A stretch of 64,000 nt of DNA from Steinernema hermaphroditum (Eukaryota; Nematoda; Chromadorea; Rhabditida; Steinernematidae): NCBI GenBank assembly GCA_030435675.1, contig JAUCMV010000006.1:507291-571290 (forward strand), read 5' to 3'. This document shows positions 12,801 to 26,717 of this stretch, piece after piece. The number at the start of each line of letters is the position of its first letter. Within the stretch, counting starts at the first letter, position 1. Under the pieces are notes generated by a model. That model was not told the origin of the DNA. It searched no databases and worked only from the letters and a program-made list of their open reading frames with translations. The translations under genes were made by a program, and so were the position numbers.

Positions 12801-14660
12801 AACTGCACGAGCCTGATCGAACGCGCCTACTCTCGTTGGATTTCCTGCGGACTATCTTAGTTTCCTGCAAAACTTTCAATTCGAGACAGATAGGGCCTTG
12901 CTCATACCAAAAGCTCTGCATCTGACCCTCCTGCTCCAAAGTACCATAGCATTTTTATGATTGGATCTTGTAGAACTGCACGAGCCTGATCGAACGCGCC
13001 TACTCTCGTTGGATTTCCTGTGGACTATCTTAGTTTCCTGCAAAACTTTCAATTCGAGACAGTTAGGGCCTTGTTCATACAAAGAGTTATGCATCTGACC
13101 CCTCCGCTCCATCTCATTTTTATGATTGGATCTTGTAGAACTGCACGAGCCTGATCGAACGCGCCTACTCTCGTTGGATTTTCTGCGGACTATCTTAGTT
13201 TCCTGCAAAACTTTTAATTCGAGACAGCAGGGCCCTTGCTCATACCAAATGCTCTGCATCTGACCTTCCTGCTCCAAAGTACCATATCATTTTTATGATT
13301 TGATCTTGTAGAACTGCACGAGCCTGATCGAACGCGCCTATTCCCGTTGGGATTACTGTGGACTATCTCAGTTTCCTGCAAAACTTTCAATTGGAGACAG
13401 ATAGGGCCTTGCTCATACCAAAAGCTCTGCATCTGACCCTCCTGCTCCAAAGTACCATATCATTTTTATGATTGGATCTTGTAGAACTGCACGAGCCTGA
13501 TCGAACGCGCCTACTCTCGTTGGATTTCCTGTGGACTATCTTAGTTTCCTGCAAAACTTTCAATTCGAGACAGTTAGGGCCTTGCTCATACCAAATGCTC
13601 TGCATCTGACCTTCCTGCTCCAAAGTACCATATCATTTTTATGATTTGATCTTGTAGAACTGCACGAGCCTGATCGAACGCGCCTATTCCCGTTGGGATT
13701 ACTGTGGACTATCTCAGTTTCCTGCAAAACTTTCAATTGGAGACAGATAGGGCATTGCTCATACCAAAAGCTCTGCATCTGACCCTCCTGCTCCAAAGTA
13801 CCATATCATTTTTATGATTGGATCTTGTAGAACTGCACGAGCCTGATCGAACGCGCCTACTCTCGTTGGATTTCCTGCGGACTATCTTAGTTTCCTGCAA
13901 AACTTTCAATTCGAGACAGATAGGGCCTTGCTCATACCAAAAGCTCTGCATCTGACCCTCCTGCTCCAAAGTACCATAGCATTTTTATGATTGGATCTTG
14001 TAGAACTGCACGAGCCTGATCGAACGCGCCTACTCTCGTTGGATTTCCTGCGGACTATCTTAGTTTCCTGCAAAACTTTCAATTCGAGACAGTTGAGGCC
14101 TTGTTCATACCAAAAGCTCTGCATCTGACCCTCCTGCTCCAAAGTACCATAGCATTTTTATGATTGGATCTTGTAGAACTGCACGAGCCTGATCGAACGC
14201 GCCTACTCTCGTTGGATTTCCTGCGGACTATCTTAGTTTCCTGCAAAACTTTCAATTCGAGACAGATAGGGCCTTGCTCATACCAAAAGCTCTGCATCTG
14301 ACCCTCCTGCTCCAAAGTACCATAGCATTTTTATGATTGGATCTTGTAGAACTGCACGAGCCTGATCGAACGCGCCTACTCTCGTTGGATTTCCTGTGGA
14401 CTATCTTAGTTTCCTGCAAAACTTTCAATTCGAGACAGTTAGGGCCTTGTTCATACAAAGAGTTATGCATCTGACCCCTCCGCTCCAAATAATTTTTATG
14501 ATTGGATCTTGTAGAACTGCACGAGCCTGATCGAACGCGCCTACTCTCGTTCGATTTCCTGCGGACTATCTTAGTTTCCTGCAAAACTTTTAATTCGAGA
14601 CAGCAGGGCCCTTGCTCATACCAAATGCTCTGCATCTGACCCTCCTGCTCCAAAGTACCA
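9866..14660 (-). repeat. Higher-order repeat of about 1.38 kb (eight monomers)
   Basis: The rare plus-strand variant cttttaattcg (others have ctttcaattcg) has its T run starting at 10,801, 12,182, 13,212, 14,588 and 15,095. The spacings are 1,381, 1,030, 1,376 and 507 bp, which correspond to eight, six, eight and three monomers with one short junction in each. Around each of the first four the order is the same in the minus-strand direction: C with this variant, N, I(tcg), L, sometimes a second I/L pair, then I(tcg). The 1,030-bp unit lacks one such pair. L-type monomers (plus strand gttgaggcc) occur near 10,306, 11,333, 11,680, 12,714 and 14,092. The array enters the 500-N gap, so copy number is unknown. 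Confidence 0.82.
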
Positions 14661-15096
14661 TATCATTTTTATGATTGGATCTTGTAGAACTGCACGAGCC
14701 TGATCGAACGCGCCTATTCCCGTTGGGATTACTGTGGACTATCTTAGTTTCCTGCAAAACTTTCAATTGGAGACAGATAGGGCCTTGCTCATACCAAAAG
14801 CTCTGCATCTGACCCTCCTGCTCCAAAGTACCATATCATTTTTATGATTGGATCTTGTAGAACTGCACGAGCCTGATCGAACGCGCCTACTCTCGTTGGA
14901 TTTCCTGTGGACTATCTTAGTTTCGTGCAAAACTTTCAATTCGAGACAGCAGGGCCCTTGCTCATACAAAGAGTTATGCATCTGACCCCTCCGCTCCAAT
15001 TTTTATGATTGGATCTTGTAGAACTGCACGAGCCTGATCGAACGCGCCTACTCTCGTTCGATTTCCTGCGGACTATCTTAGTTTCCTGCAAAACTT

Positions 15097-17740
15097 TTAA
15101 TTCGAGACAGCAGGGCCCTTGCTCATACCAAATGCTCTGCATCTGACCTTCCTGCTCCAAAGTACCATATCATTTTTATGATTTGATCTTGTAGAACTGC
15201 ACGAGCCTGATCGAACGCGCCTATTCCCGTTGGGATTACTGTGGACTATCTCAGTTTCCTGCAAAACTTTCAATTGGAGACAGATAGGGCCTTGCTCATA
15301 CCAAAAGCTCTGCATCTGACCCTCCTGCTCCAAAGTACCATATCATTTTTATGATTGGATCTTGTAGAACTGCACGAGCCTGATCGAACGCGCCTACTCT
15401 CGTTGGATTTCCTGTGGACTATCTTAGTTTCGTGCAAAACTTTCAATTCGAGACAGCAGGGCCCTTGCTCATACCAAATGCTCTGCATCTGACCCTCCTG
15501 CTCCAAAGTACCATATCATTTTTATGATTGGATCTTGTAGAACTGCACGAGCCTGATCGAACGCGCCTATTCCCGTTGGGATTACTGTGGACTATCTCAG
15601 TTTCCTGCAAAACTTTCAATTGGAGACAGATAGGGCATTGCTCATACAAAGAGTTATGCATCTGACCCCTCTCCAGCTCCATATTTTTATGATTGGATCT
15701 TGTAGAACTGCACGAGCCTGATCGAACGCGCCTACTCTCGTTCGATTTCCTGCGGACTATCTTAGTTTCCTGCAAAACTTTCAATTCGAGACAGACAGGG
15801 CCTTGCTCATACCAAAAGCTCTGCATCTGACCCTCCTGCTCCAAAGTACCATATCATTTTTATGATTGGATCTTGTAGAACTGCACGAGCCTGATCGAAC
15901 GCGCCTACTCTCGTTCGATTTCCTGCGGACTATCTTAGTCTCCTGCAAAACTTTCAATTCGAGACAGACAGGGCCTTGCTCATACCAAAAGCTCTGCATC
16001 TGACCCTCCTGCTCCAAAGTACCATAGCATTTTTATGATTGGATCTTGTAGAACTGCACGAGCCTGATCGAAGGCGCCTACTCTCGTTGGATTTCGTGTG
16101 GACTATCTTAGTTTCCTGCAAAACTTTCAATTCGAGACAGCACGGCCCTTGCTCATACCAAAAGCTCTGCATCTGACCCTCCTGCTCCAAAGTACCATAT
16201 CATTTTTATGATTGGATCTTGTAGAACTGCACGAGCCTGATCGAACGCGCCTACTGTCGTTCGATTTCCTGCGGACTATCTTAGTTTCCTGCAAAACTTT
16301 CAATTCGAGACAGACAGGGCCTTGCTCATACCAAAAGCTCTGCATCTGACCCTCCTGCTCCAAAGTACCATAGCATTTTTATGATTGGATCTTGTAGAAC
16401 TGCACGAGCCTGATCGAACGCGCCTACTCTCGTTGGATTTCGTGTGGACTATCTTAGTTTCCTGCAAAACTTTCAATTCGAGACAGACAGGGCCTTGCTC
16501 ATACCAAAAGCTCTGCATCTGACCCTCCTGCTCCAAAGTACCATATCATTTTTATGATTGGATCTTGTAGAACTGCACGAGCCTGATGGAACGCGCCTAT
16601 TCCCGTTGGGATTACTGTGGACTATCTTAGTTTCCTGCAAAACTTTCAATTCGAGACAGTTAGGGCCTTGTTCATACAAAGAGTTATGCATCTGACCCCT
16701 CCGGCTCCATCCTAATTTTTATGATTGGATCTTGTAGAACTGCACGAGCCTGATCGAACGCGCCTACTCTCGTTCGATTTCCTGCGGACTATCTTAGTCT
16801 CCTGCAAAACTTTCAATTCGAGACAGACAGGGCCTTGCTCATACCAAAAGCTCTGCATCTGACCCTCCTGCTCCAAAGTACCATAGCATTTTTATGATTG
16901 GATCTTGTAGAACTGCACGAGCCTGATCGAACGCGCCTACTGTCGTTGGATTTCGTGTGGACTATCTTAGTTTCCTGCAAAACTTTCAATTCGAGACAGC
17001 ACGGCCCTTGCTCATACCAAAAGCTCTGCATCTGACCCTCCTGCTCCAAAGTACCATATCATTTTTATGATTGGATCTTGTAGAACTGCACGAGCCTGAT
17101 CGAACGCGCCTATTCCCGTTGGGATTACTGTGGACTATCTTAGTTTCGTGCAAAACTTTCAATTCGAGACAGCAGGGCCTTGTTCATACAAAGAGTTATG
17201 CATCTGACCCCTCCTGCTCCAAGTACCATATCATTTTTATGATTGGATCTTGTAGAACTGCACGAGCCTGATCGAACGCGCCTACTCTCGTTCGATTTCC
17301 TGCGGACTATCTTAGTTTCCTGCAAAACTTTCAATTCGAGACAGACAGGGCCTTGCTCATACCAAAAGCTCTGCATCTGACCCTCCTGCTCCAAAGTACC
17401 ATATCATTTTTATGATTGGATCTTGTAGAACTGCACGAGCCTGATCGAACGCGCCTACTCTCGTTGGATTTCCTGCGGACTATCTTAGTCTCCTGCAAAA
17501 CTTTCAATTCGAGACAGCAGGGCCTTGTTCATACAAAGAGTTATGCATCTGACCCTCCTGCTCCAAAGCTCCATACATTTTTATGATTGGATCTTGTAGA
17601 ACTGCACGAGCCTGATCGAACGCGCCTACTCTCGTTGGATTTCCTGCGGACTATCTTAGTTTCCTGCAAAACTTTCAATTCGAGACAGAAGGGGCCTTGC
17701 TCATACCAAAAGCTCTGCATCTGACCCTCCTGCTCCAAAG
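15097..17740 (-). repeat. Left member of an inverted duplicated satellite block
   Basis: About 15 consecutive monomers here match, in the same order and opposite orientation, those at about 35,780-38,390. Shared private changes make the match specific. The base at 16,588 (gatggaacg for gatcgaacg) pairs with 36,903, and the base at 16,073 (gaaggcgcc for gaacgcgcc) pairs with 37,418. In each pair the coordinates sum to 53,491. Beyond one junction near 15.66 kb the sum becomes 53,487, for example the cttttaattcg variant at 15,094 with 38,393. I see these changes nowhere else in the window. The two blocks are therefore copies of one ancestral segment, or one segment assembled twice. Confidence 0.85.
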
Positions 17741-20700
17741 TACCATATCATTTTTATGATTGGATCTTGTAGAACTGCACGAGCCTGATCGAACGCGCCT
17801 ACTCTCGTTGGATTTCCTGCGGACTATCTTAGTCTCCTGCAAAACTTTCAATTCGAGACAGACAGGGCCTTGCTCATACCAAAAGCTCTGCATCTGACCC
17901 TCCTGCTCCAAAGTACCATAGCATTTTTATGATTGGATCTTGTAGAACTGCACGAGCCTGATCGAACGCGCCTACTCTCGTTGGATTTCCTGTGGACTAT
18001 CTTAGTTTCCTGCAAAACTTTCAATTCGAGACAGCAGGGCCTTGCTCATACCAAAAGCTCTGCATCTGACCCTCCTGCTCCAAAGTACCATATCATTTTT
18101 ATGATTGGATCTTGTAGAACTGCACGAGCCTGATCGAACGCGCCTACTCTCGTTGGATTTCCTGCGGACTATCTTAGTTTCCTGCAAAACTTTCAATTCG
18201 AGACAGACAGGGCCTTGCTCATACCAAAAGCTCTGCATCTGACCCCTCCTGCTCCAAAGTACCATATCATTTTTATGATTGGATCTTGTAGAACTGCACG
18301 AGCCTGATCGAACGCGCCTACTCTCGTTCGATTTCCTGCGGACTATCTTAGTCTCCTGCAAAACTTTCAATTCGAGACAGACAGGGCCTTGCTCATACCA
18401 AAAGCTCTGCATCTGACCCTCCTGCTCCAAAGTACCATATCATTTTTATGATTGGATCTTGTAGAACTGCACGAGCCTGATCGAACGCGCCTACTCTCGT
18501 TGGATTTCCTGTGGACTATCTTAGTTTCCTGCAAAACTTTCAATTCGAGACAGACAGGGCCTTGCTCATACCAAAAGCTCTGCATCTGACCCTCCTGCTC
18601 CAAAGTACCATATCATTTTTATGATTGGATCTTGTAGAACTGCACGAGCCTGATCGAACGCGCCTACTCTCGTTGGGATTTCCTGTGGACTATCTTAGTT
18701 TCCTGCAAAACTTTCAATTCGAGACAGTTAGGGCCTTGCTCATACAAAGAGTTCTGCATCTGACCCCTCCTGCTCCAAAGTACCATATCATTTTTATGAT
18801 TGGATCTTGTAGAACTGCACGAGCCTGATCGAACGCGCCTACTCTCGTTGGATTTCCTGTGGACTATCTTAGTTTCCTGCAAAACTTTCAATTCGAGACA
18901 GTTAGGGCCTTGTTCATACCAAGAGTTCTGCATCTGACCCCTCCTGCTCCAAGTACCATAGCATTTTTATGATTGGATCTTGTAGAACTGCACGAGCCTG
19001 ATCGAACGCGCCTACTCTCGTTGGATTTCCTGTGGACTATCTTAGTTTCCTGCAAAACTTTCAATTCGAGACAGACAGGGCCTTGCTCATACCAAAAGCT
19101 CTGCATCTGACCCTCCTGCTCCAAAGTACCATATCATTTTTATGATTGGATCTTGTAGAACTGCACGAGCCTGATCGAACGCGCCTACTCTCGTTGGGAT
19201 TTCCTGTGGACTATCTTAGTTTCCTGCAAAACTTTCAATTCGAGACAGCCAGGGCCTTGCTCATACCAAAAGCTCTGCATCTGACCCTCCTGCTCCAAAG
19301 TACCATATCATTTTTATGATTGGATCTTGTAGAACTGCACGAGCCTGATCGAACGCGCCTACTCTCGTTGGATTTCCTGTGGACTATCTTAGTTTCCTGC
19401 AAAACTTTCAATTCGAGACAGTTAGGGCCTTGTTCATACAAAGAGTTATGCATCTGACCCCTCCTGCTCCAAAGTACCATATCATTTTTATGATTGGATC
19501 TTGTAGAACTGCACGAGCCTGATCGAACGCGCCTACTCTCGTTGGATTTCCTGTGGACTATCTTAGTTTCCTGCAAAACTTTCAATTCGAGACAGTTAGG
19601 GCCTTGTTCATACAAAGAGTTCTGCATCTGACCCCTCCTGCTCCAAAGTACCATATCATTTTTATGATTGGATCTTGTAGAACTGCACGAGCCTGATCGA
19701 ACGCGCCTACTCTCGTTGGATTTCCTGTGGACTATCTTAGTTTCCTGCAAAACTTTCAATTCGAGACAGCAGGGCCCTTGCTCATACCAAAAGCTCTGCA
19801 TCTGACCCTCCTGCTCCAAAGTACCATATCATTTTTATGATTGGATCTTGTAGAACTGCACGAGCCTGATCGAACGCGCCTACTCTCGTTGGGATTTCCT
19901 GTGGACTATCTTAGTTTCCTGCAAAACTTTCAATTCGAGACAGACAGGGCCTTGCTCATACCAAAAGCTCTGCATCTGACCCTCCTGCTCCAAAGTACCA
20001 TATCATTTTTATGATTGGATCTTGTAGAACTGCACGAGCCTGATCGAACGCGCCTACTCTCGTTGGATTTCCTGCGGACTATCTTAGTTTCCTGCAAAAC
20101 TTTCAATTCGAGACAGACAGGGCCTTGCTCATACCAAAAGCTCTGCATCTGACCCTCCTGCTCCAAAGTACCATATCATTTTTATGATTGGATCTTGTAG
20201 AACTGCACGAGCCTGATCGAACGCGCCTACTCTCGTTGGATTTCCTGCGGACTATCTTAGTTTCCTGCAAAACTTTCAATTCGAGACAGACAGGGCCTTG
20301 CTCATACCAAAAGCTCTGCATCTGACCCCTCCTGCTCCAAAGTACCATATCATTTTTATGATTGGATCTTGTAGAACTGCACGAGCCTGATCGAACGCGC
20401 CTACTCTCGTTGGATTTCCTGTGGACTATCTTAGTTTCCTGCAAAACTTTCAATTCGAGACAGTTAGGGCCTTGTTCATACAAAGAGTTATGCATCTGAC
20501 CCCTCCTGCTCCAAAGTACCATACATTTTTATGATTGGATCTTGTAGAACTGCACGAGCCTGATCGAACGCGCCTACTCTCGTTGGGATTTCCTGCGGAC
20601 TATCTTAGTTTCCTGCAAAACTTTCAATTCGAGACAGACAGGGCCTTGCTCATACCAAAAGCTCTGCATCTGACCCTCCTGCTCCAAAGTACCATATCAT

Positions 20701-23700
20701 TTTTATGATTGGATCTTGTAGAACTGCACGAGCCTGATCGAACGCGCCTACTCTCGTTGGGATTTCCTGCGGACTATCTTAGTTTCCTGCAAAACTTTCA
20801 ATTCGAGACAGACAGGGCCTTGCTCATACCAAAAGCTCTGCATCTGACCCTCCTGCTCCAAAGTACCATATCATTTTTATGATTGGATCTTGTAGAACTG
20901 CACGAGCCTGATCGAACGCGCCTACTCTCGTTGGGATTTCCTGCGGACTATCTTAGTTTCCTGCAAAACTTTCAATTCGAGACAGACAGGGCCTTGCTCA
21001 TACCAAAAGCTCTGCATCTGACCCTCCTGCTCCAAAGTACCATATCATTTTTATGATTGGATCTTGTAGAACTGCACGAGCCTGATCGAACGCGCCTACT
21101 CTCGTTGGATTTCCTGCGGACTATCTTAGTTTCCTGCAAAACTTTCAATTCGAGACAGACAGGGCCTTGCTCATACCAAAAGCTCTGCATCTGACCCTCC
21201 TGCTCCAAAGTACCATATCATTTTTATGATTGGATCTTGTAGAACTGCACGAGCCTGATCGAACGCGCCTACTCCCGTTGGGATTTCCTGTGGACTATCT
21301 TAGTTTCCTGCAAAACTTTCAATTCGAGACAGATAGGGCCCTTGTTCATACAAAGAGCTCTGCATCTGACCCTCCTGCTCCAAAGTACCATATCATTTTT
21401 ATGATTGGATCTTGTAGAACTGCACGAGCCTGATCGAACGCGCCTACTCTCGTTGGATTTCCTGCGGACTATCTTAGTTTCCTGCAAAACTTTCAATTCG
21501 AGACAGACAGGGCCTTGCTCATACCAAAAGCTCTGCATCTGACCCTCCTGCTCCAAAGTACCATATCATTTTTATGATTGGATCTTGTAGAACTGCACGA
21601 GCCTGATCGAACGCGCCTACTCTCGTTGGGATTTCCTGCGGACTATCTTAGTTTCCTGCAAAACTTTCAATTCGAGACAGACAGGGCCTTGCTCATACCA
21701 AAAGCTCTGCATCTGACCCTCCTGCTCCAAAGTACCATATCATTTTTATGATTGGATCTTGTAGAACTGCACGAGCCTGATCGAACGCGCCTACTCTCGT
21801 TGGGTTTCCTGCGGACTATCTTAGTTTCCTGCAAAACTTTCAATTCGAGACAGACAGGGCCCTTGCTCATACCAAAAGCTCTGCATCTGACCCTCCTGCT
21901 CCAAAGTACCATATCATTTTTATGATTGGATCTTGTAGAACTGCACGAGCCTGATCGAACGCGCCTACTCTCGTTGGATTTCCTGCGGACTATCTTAGTT
22001 TCCTGCAAAACTTTCAATTCGAGACAGACAGGGCCTTGCTCATACCAAAAGCTCTGCATCTGACCCCTCCACTCCAATTTTTATGATTGGATCTTGTAGA
22101 ACTGCACGAGCCTGATCGAACGCGCCTACTCTCGTTCGATTTCCTGCGGACTATCTTAGTTTCCTGCAAAACTTTCAATTCGAGACAGACAGGGCCTTGC
22201 TCATACCAAAAGCTCTGCATCTGACCCTCCTGCTCCAAAGTACCATATCATTTTTATGATTGGATCTTGTAGAACTGCACGAGCCTGATCGAACGCGCCT
22301 ACTCTCGTTGGGATTTCCTGTGGACTATCTTAGTTTCCTGCAAAACTTTCAATTCGAGACAGACAGGGCCTTGCTCATACCAAAAGCTCTGCATCTGACC
22401 CCTCCTGCTCCAAAGTACCATATCATTTTTATGATTGGATCTTGTAGAACTGCACGAGCCTGATCGAACGCGCCTACTCTCGTTCGATTTCCTGCGGACT
22501 ATCTTAGTTTCCTGCAAAACTTTCAATTCGAGACAGACAGGGCCTTGCTCATACCAAAAGCTCTGCATCTGACCCTCCTGCTCCAAAGTACCATATCATT
22601 TTTATGATTGGATCTTGTAGAACTGCACGAGCCTGATCGAACGCGCCTACTCTCGTTCGATTTCCTGCGGACTATCTTAGTCTCCTGCAAAACTTTCAAT
22701 TCGAGACAGACAGGGCCTTGCTCATACCAAAAGCTCTGCATCTGACCCTCCTGCTCCAAAGTACCATATCATTTTTATGATTGGATCTTGTAGAACTGCA
22801 CGAGCCTGATCGAACGCGCCTACTCTCGTTGGGATTTCCTGTGGACTATCTTAGTTTCCTGCAAAACTTTCAATTCGAGACAGTTAGGGCCTTGTTCATA
22901 CAAAGAGTTCTGCATCTGACCCCTCCTGCTCCAGCCTCATTTTTATGATTGGATCTTGTAGAACTGCACGAGCCTGATCGAACGCGCCTACTCTCTTGCG
23001 ATTTCCTGCGGACTATCTTAGTTTCCTGCAAAACTTTCAATTCGAGACAGACAGGGCCTTGCTCATACCAAAAGCTCTGCATCTGACCCTCCTGCTCCAA
23101 AGTACCATATCATTTTTATGATTGGATCTTGTAGAACTGCACGAGCCTGATCGAACGCGCCTACTCCCGTTCGATTTCCTGCGGACTATCTTAGTCTCCT
23201 GCAAAACTTTCAATTCGAGACAGACAGGGCCTTGCTCATACCAAAAGCTCTGCATCTGACCCTCCTGCTCCAAAGTACCATATCATTTTTATGATTGGAT
23301 CTTGTAGAACTGCACGAGCCTGATCGAACGCGCCTACTCCTCGTTGGATTTCCTGCGGACTATCTTAGTTTCCTGCAAAACTTTCAATTCGAGACAGACA
23401 GGGCCTTGCTCATACCAAAAGCTCTGCATCTGACCCTCCTGCTCCAAAGTACCATATCATTTTTATGATTGGATCTTGTAGAACTGCACGAGCCTGATCG
23501 AACGCGCCTACTCTCTTGCGATTTCCTGCGGACTATCTTAGTCTCCTGCAAAACTTTCAATTCGAGACAGACAGGGCCTTGCTCATACCAAAAGCTCTGC
23601 ATCTGACCCTCCTGCTCCAAAGTACCATAGCATTTTTATGATTGGATCTTGTAGAACTGCACGAGCCTGATCGAACGCGCCTACTCTCGTTGGATTTCCT

Positions 23701-23960
23701 GCGGACTATCTTAGTTTCCTGCAAAACTTTCAATTCGAGACAGTTAGGGCCTTGTTCATACAAAGAGTTATGCATCTGACCCTCCTCTCCAGCTCCATAA
23801 TTTTTATGATTGGATCTTGTAGAACTGCACGAGCCTGATCGAACGCGCCTATTCCCGTTGGGACTACTGTGGACTATCTTAGTTTCCTGCAAAACTTTCA
23901 ATTCGAGACAGACAGGGCCTTGCTCATACCAAAAGCTCTGCATCTGACCATCCTGCTCCA
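17740..23960 (-). repeat. V-type homogeneous zone of piece 2
   Basis: Nearly every monomer is V type with ccgcaggaaatc, with scattered N copies. Deletion junctions are rare here: most N copies keep the full tactttggagcagg segment, so the N type and the 161-bp deletion are separable. Several copies have an extra G (gaggggtcag, 174 bp) or an extra base at the cgttgggattt site. A variant with gcaggagac (plus strand gtctcctgc) recurs near 17,831 and 18,350, 519 bp apart, and again near 22,680, 23,190 and 23,541. Two copies near 22,990 and 23,515 carry ctctcttgcgattt. No gene or foreign element is present. Confidence 0.8.
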
Positions 23961-25589
23961 AAGTACCATATCATTTTTATGATTGGATCTTGTAGAACTG
24001 CACGAGCCTGATCGAACGCGCCTATTCCCGTTGGGATTACTGTGGACTATCTTAGTTTCCTGCAAAACTTTCAATTCGAGACAGATAGGGCCTTGTTCAT
24101 ACAAAGAGTTCTGCATCTGACCCTCCTGCTCCAAAGTAACATATCATTTTTATGATTGGATCTTGTAGAACTGCACGAGCCTGATCGAACGCACCTATTC
24201 CCGTTGGGATTACTGTGGACTATCTTAGTTTCCTGCAAAACTTTCAATACGAGACAGATAGGGCCTTGTTCATACAAAGAGTTCTGCATCTGACCCTCCT
24301 GCTCCAAAGTACCATAGCATTTTTATGACTGGATCTTGTAGAACTGCACGAGCCTGATCGAACGCGCCTATTCCCGTTGGGATTACTGTGGACTATCTTA
24401 GTTTCCTGCAAAACTTTCAATTCGAGACAGACAGGGCCTTGCTCATATCAAAAGCTCTGCATCTGACCATCCTGCTCCAAAGTACCATATCATTTTTATG
24501 ATTGGATCTTGTAGAACTGCACGAGCCTGATCAAACGCGCCTACTCTCGTTGGATTTCCTGCGGACTATCTTAGTTTCCTGCAAAACTTTCAATTCGAGA
24601 CAGCAGGGCCCTTGCTCATACCAAATGCTCTGCATCTGACCCTCCTGCTCCAAAGTACCATATCATTTTTATGATTGGATCTTGTAGAACTGCACGAGCC
24701 TGATCGAACGCGCCTATTCCCGTTGGGATTACTGTGGACTATCTTAGTTTCCTGCAAAACTTTCAATTCGAGACAGCAGGGCCCTTGCTCATACCAAAAG
24801 CTCTGCATCTGACCCTCCTGCTCCAAAGTACCATATCATTTTTATGATTGGATCTTGTAGAACTGCACGAGCCTGATCGAACGCGCCTATTCCCGTTGGA
24901 TTTCCTGTGGACTATCTTAGTTTCCTGCAAAACTTTCAATTCGAGACAGTTAGGGCCTTGTTCATACAAAGAGTTATGCATCTGACCCTTCGGCTCCAAT
25001 TTTTATGATTGGATCTTGTAGAACTGCACGAGCCTGATCGAACGCGCCTACTCTCGTTGGATTTCCTGCGGACTATCTTAGTTTCCTGCAAAACTTTCAA
25101 TTCGAGACAGTTAGGGCCTTGTTCATACAAAGAGTTATGCATCTGACCCCTCCTGCTCCAAAGTACCATATATTTTTATGATTGGATCTTGTAGAACTGC
25201 ACGAGCGTGATCAAACGCGCCTACTCTCGTTGGATTTCCTGCGGACTATCTTAGTTTCCTGCAAAACTTTCAATTCGAGACAGCAGGGCCCTTGCTCATA
25301 CCAAATGCTCTGCATCTGACCCTCCTGCTCCAAAGTACCATATCATTTTTATGATTGGATCTTGTAGAACTGCACGAGCCTGATCGAACGCGCCTATTCC
25401 CGTTGAGATTACTGTGGACTATCTCAGTTTCCTGCAAAACTTTCAATTGGAGACAGATAGGGCCTTGCTCATACCAAAAGCTCTGCATCTGACCCTCCTG
25501 CTCCAAAGTACCATATCATTTTTATGATTGGATCTTGTAGAACTGCACGAGCCTGATCGAACGCGCCTATTCCCGTTGGGATTACTGTG

Positions 25590-26480
25590 GACTATCTTAG
25601 TTTCGTGCAAAACTTTCAATTCGAGACAGCAGGGCCCTTGCTCATACCAAATGCTCTGCATCTGACCCTCCTGCTCCAAAGTACCATATCATTTTTATGA
25701 TTGGATCTTGTAGAACTGCACGAGCCTGATCAAACGCGCCTACTCTCGTTGGATTTCCTGCGGACTATCTTAGTTTCCTGCAAAACTTTCAATTGGAGAC
25801 AGATAGGGCCTTGCTCATACCAAAAGCTCTGCATCTGACCCTCCTGCTCCAAAGTACCATAGCATTTTTATGAATGGATCTTGTAGAACTGCACGAGCCT
25901 GATCGAACGCGCCTATTCCCGTTGGGATTACTGTGGACTATCTTAGTTTCGTGCAAAACTTTCAATTCGAGACAGCAGGGCCCTTGCTCATACCAAATGC
26001 TCTGCATCTGACCCTCCTGCTCCAAAGTACCATATCATTTTTATGATTGGATCTTGTAGAACTGCACGAGCCTGATCGAACGCGCCTATTCCCGTTGGGA
26101 TTACTGTGGACTATCTTAGTTTCGTGCAAAACTTTCAATTCGAGACAGCAGGGCCCTTGCTCATACCAAATGCTCTGCATCTGACCCTCCTGCTCCAAAG
26201 TACCATATCATTTTTATGATTGGATCTTGTAGAACTGCACGAGCCTGATCGAACGCGCCTATTCCCGTTGGGATTACTGTGGACTATCTTAGTTTCGTGC
26301 AAAACTTTCAATTCGAGACAGCAGGGCCCTTGCTCATACCAAAAGCTCTGCATCTGACCCTCCTGCTCCAAAGTACCATATCATTTTTATGATTGGATCT
26401 TGTAGAACTGCACGAGCCTGATCGAACGCGCCTATTCCCGTTGGGATTACTGTGGACTATCTTAGTTTCGTGCAAAACTT
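25590..26480 (-). repeat. Local single-monomer expansion marked by tttcgtgcaaaac
   Basis: Five C-type monomers share the plus-strand change tttcgtgc (for tttcctgc) together with the ccacagtaatccc version. They lie near 25,600, 25,947, 26,120, 26,293 and 26,466; the last four are spaced exactly 173 bp. Apart from single-base differences the copies are nearly identical. This is a run of one monomer amplified alone, next to DNA organised in multimers, and suggests recent slippage or conversion. Similar isolated copies occur near 14,925, 15,430 and 17,145, and in piece 3 near 38,053 and 55,460. Confidence 0.75.
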
Positions 26481-26717
26481 TCAATTCGAGACAGCAGGGC
26501 CCTTGCTCATACCAAATGCTCTGCATCTGACCCTCCTGCTCCAAAGTACCATATCATTTTTATGATTGGATCTTGTAGAACTGCACGAGCCTGATCGAAC
26601 GCGCCTATTCCCGTTGGGATTACTGTGGACTATCTTAGTTTCCTGCAAAACTTTCAATTCGAGACAGCAGGGCCCTTGCTCATACCAAATGCTCTGCATC
26701 TGACCCTCCTGCTCCAA

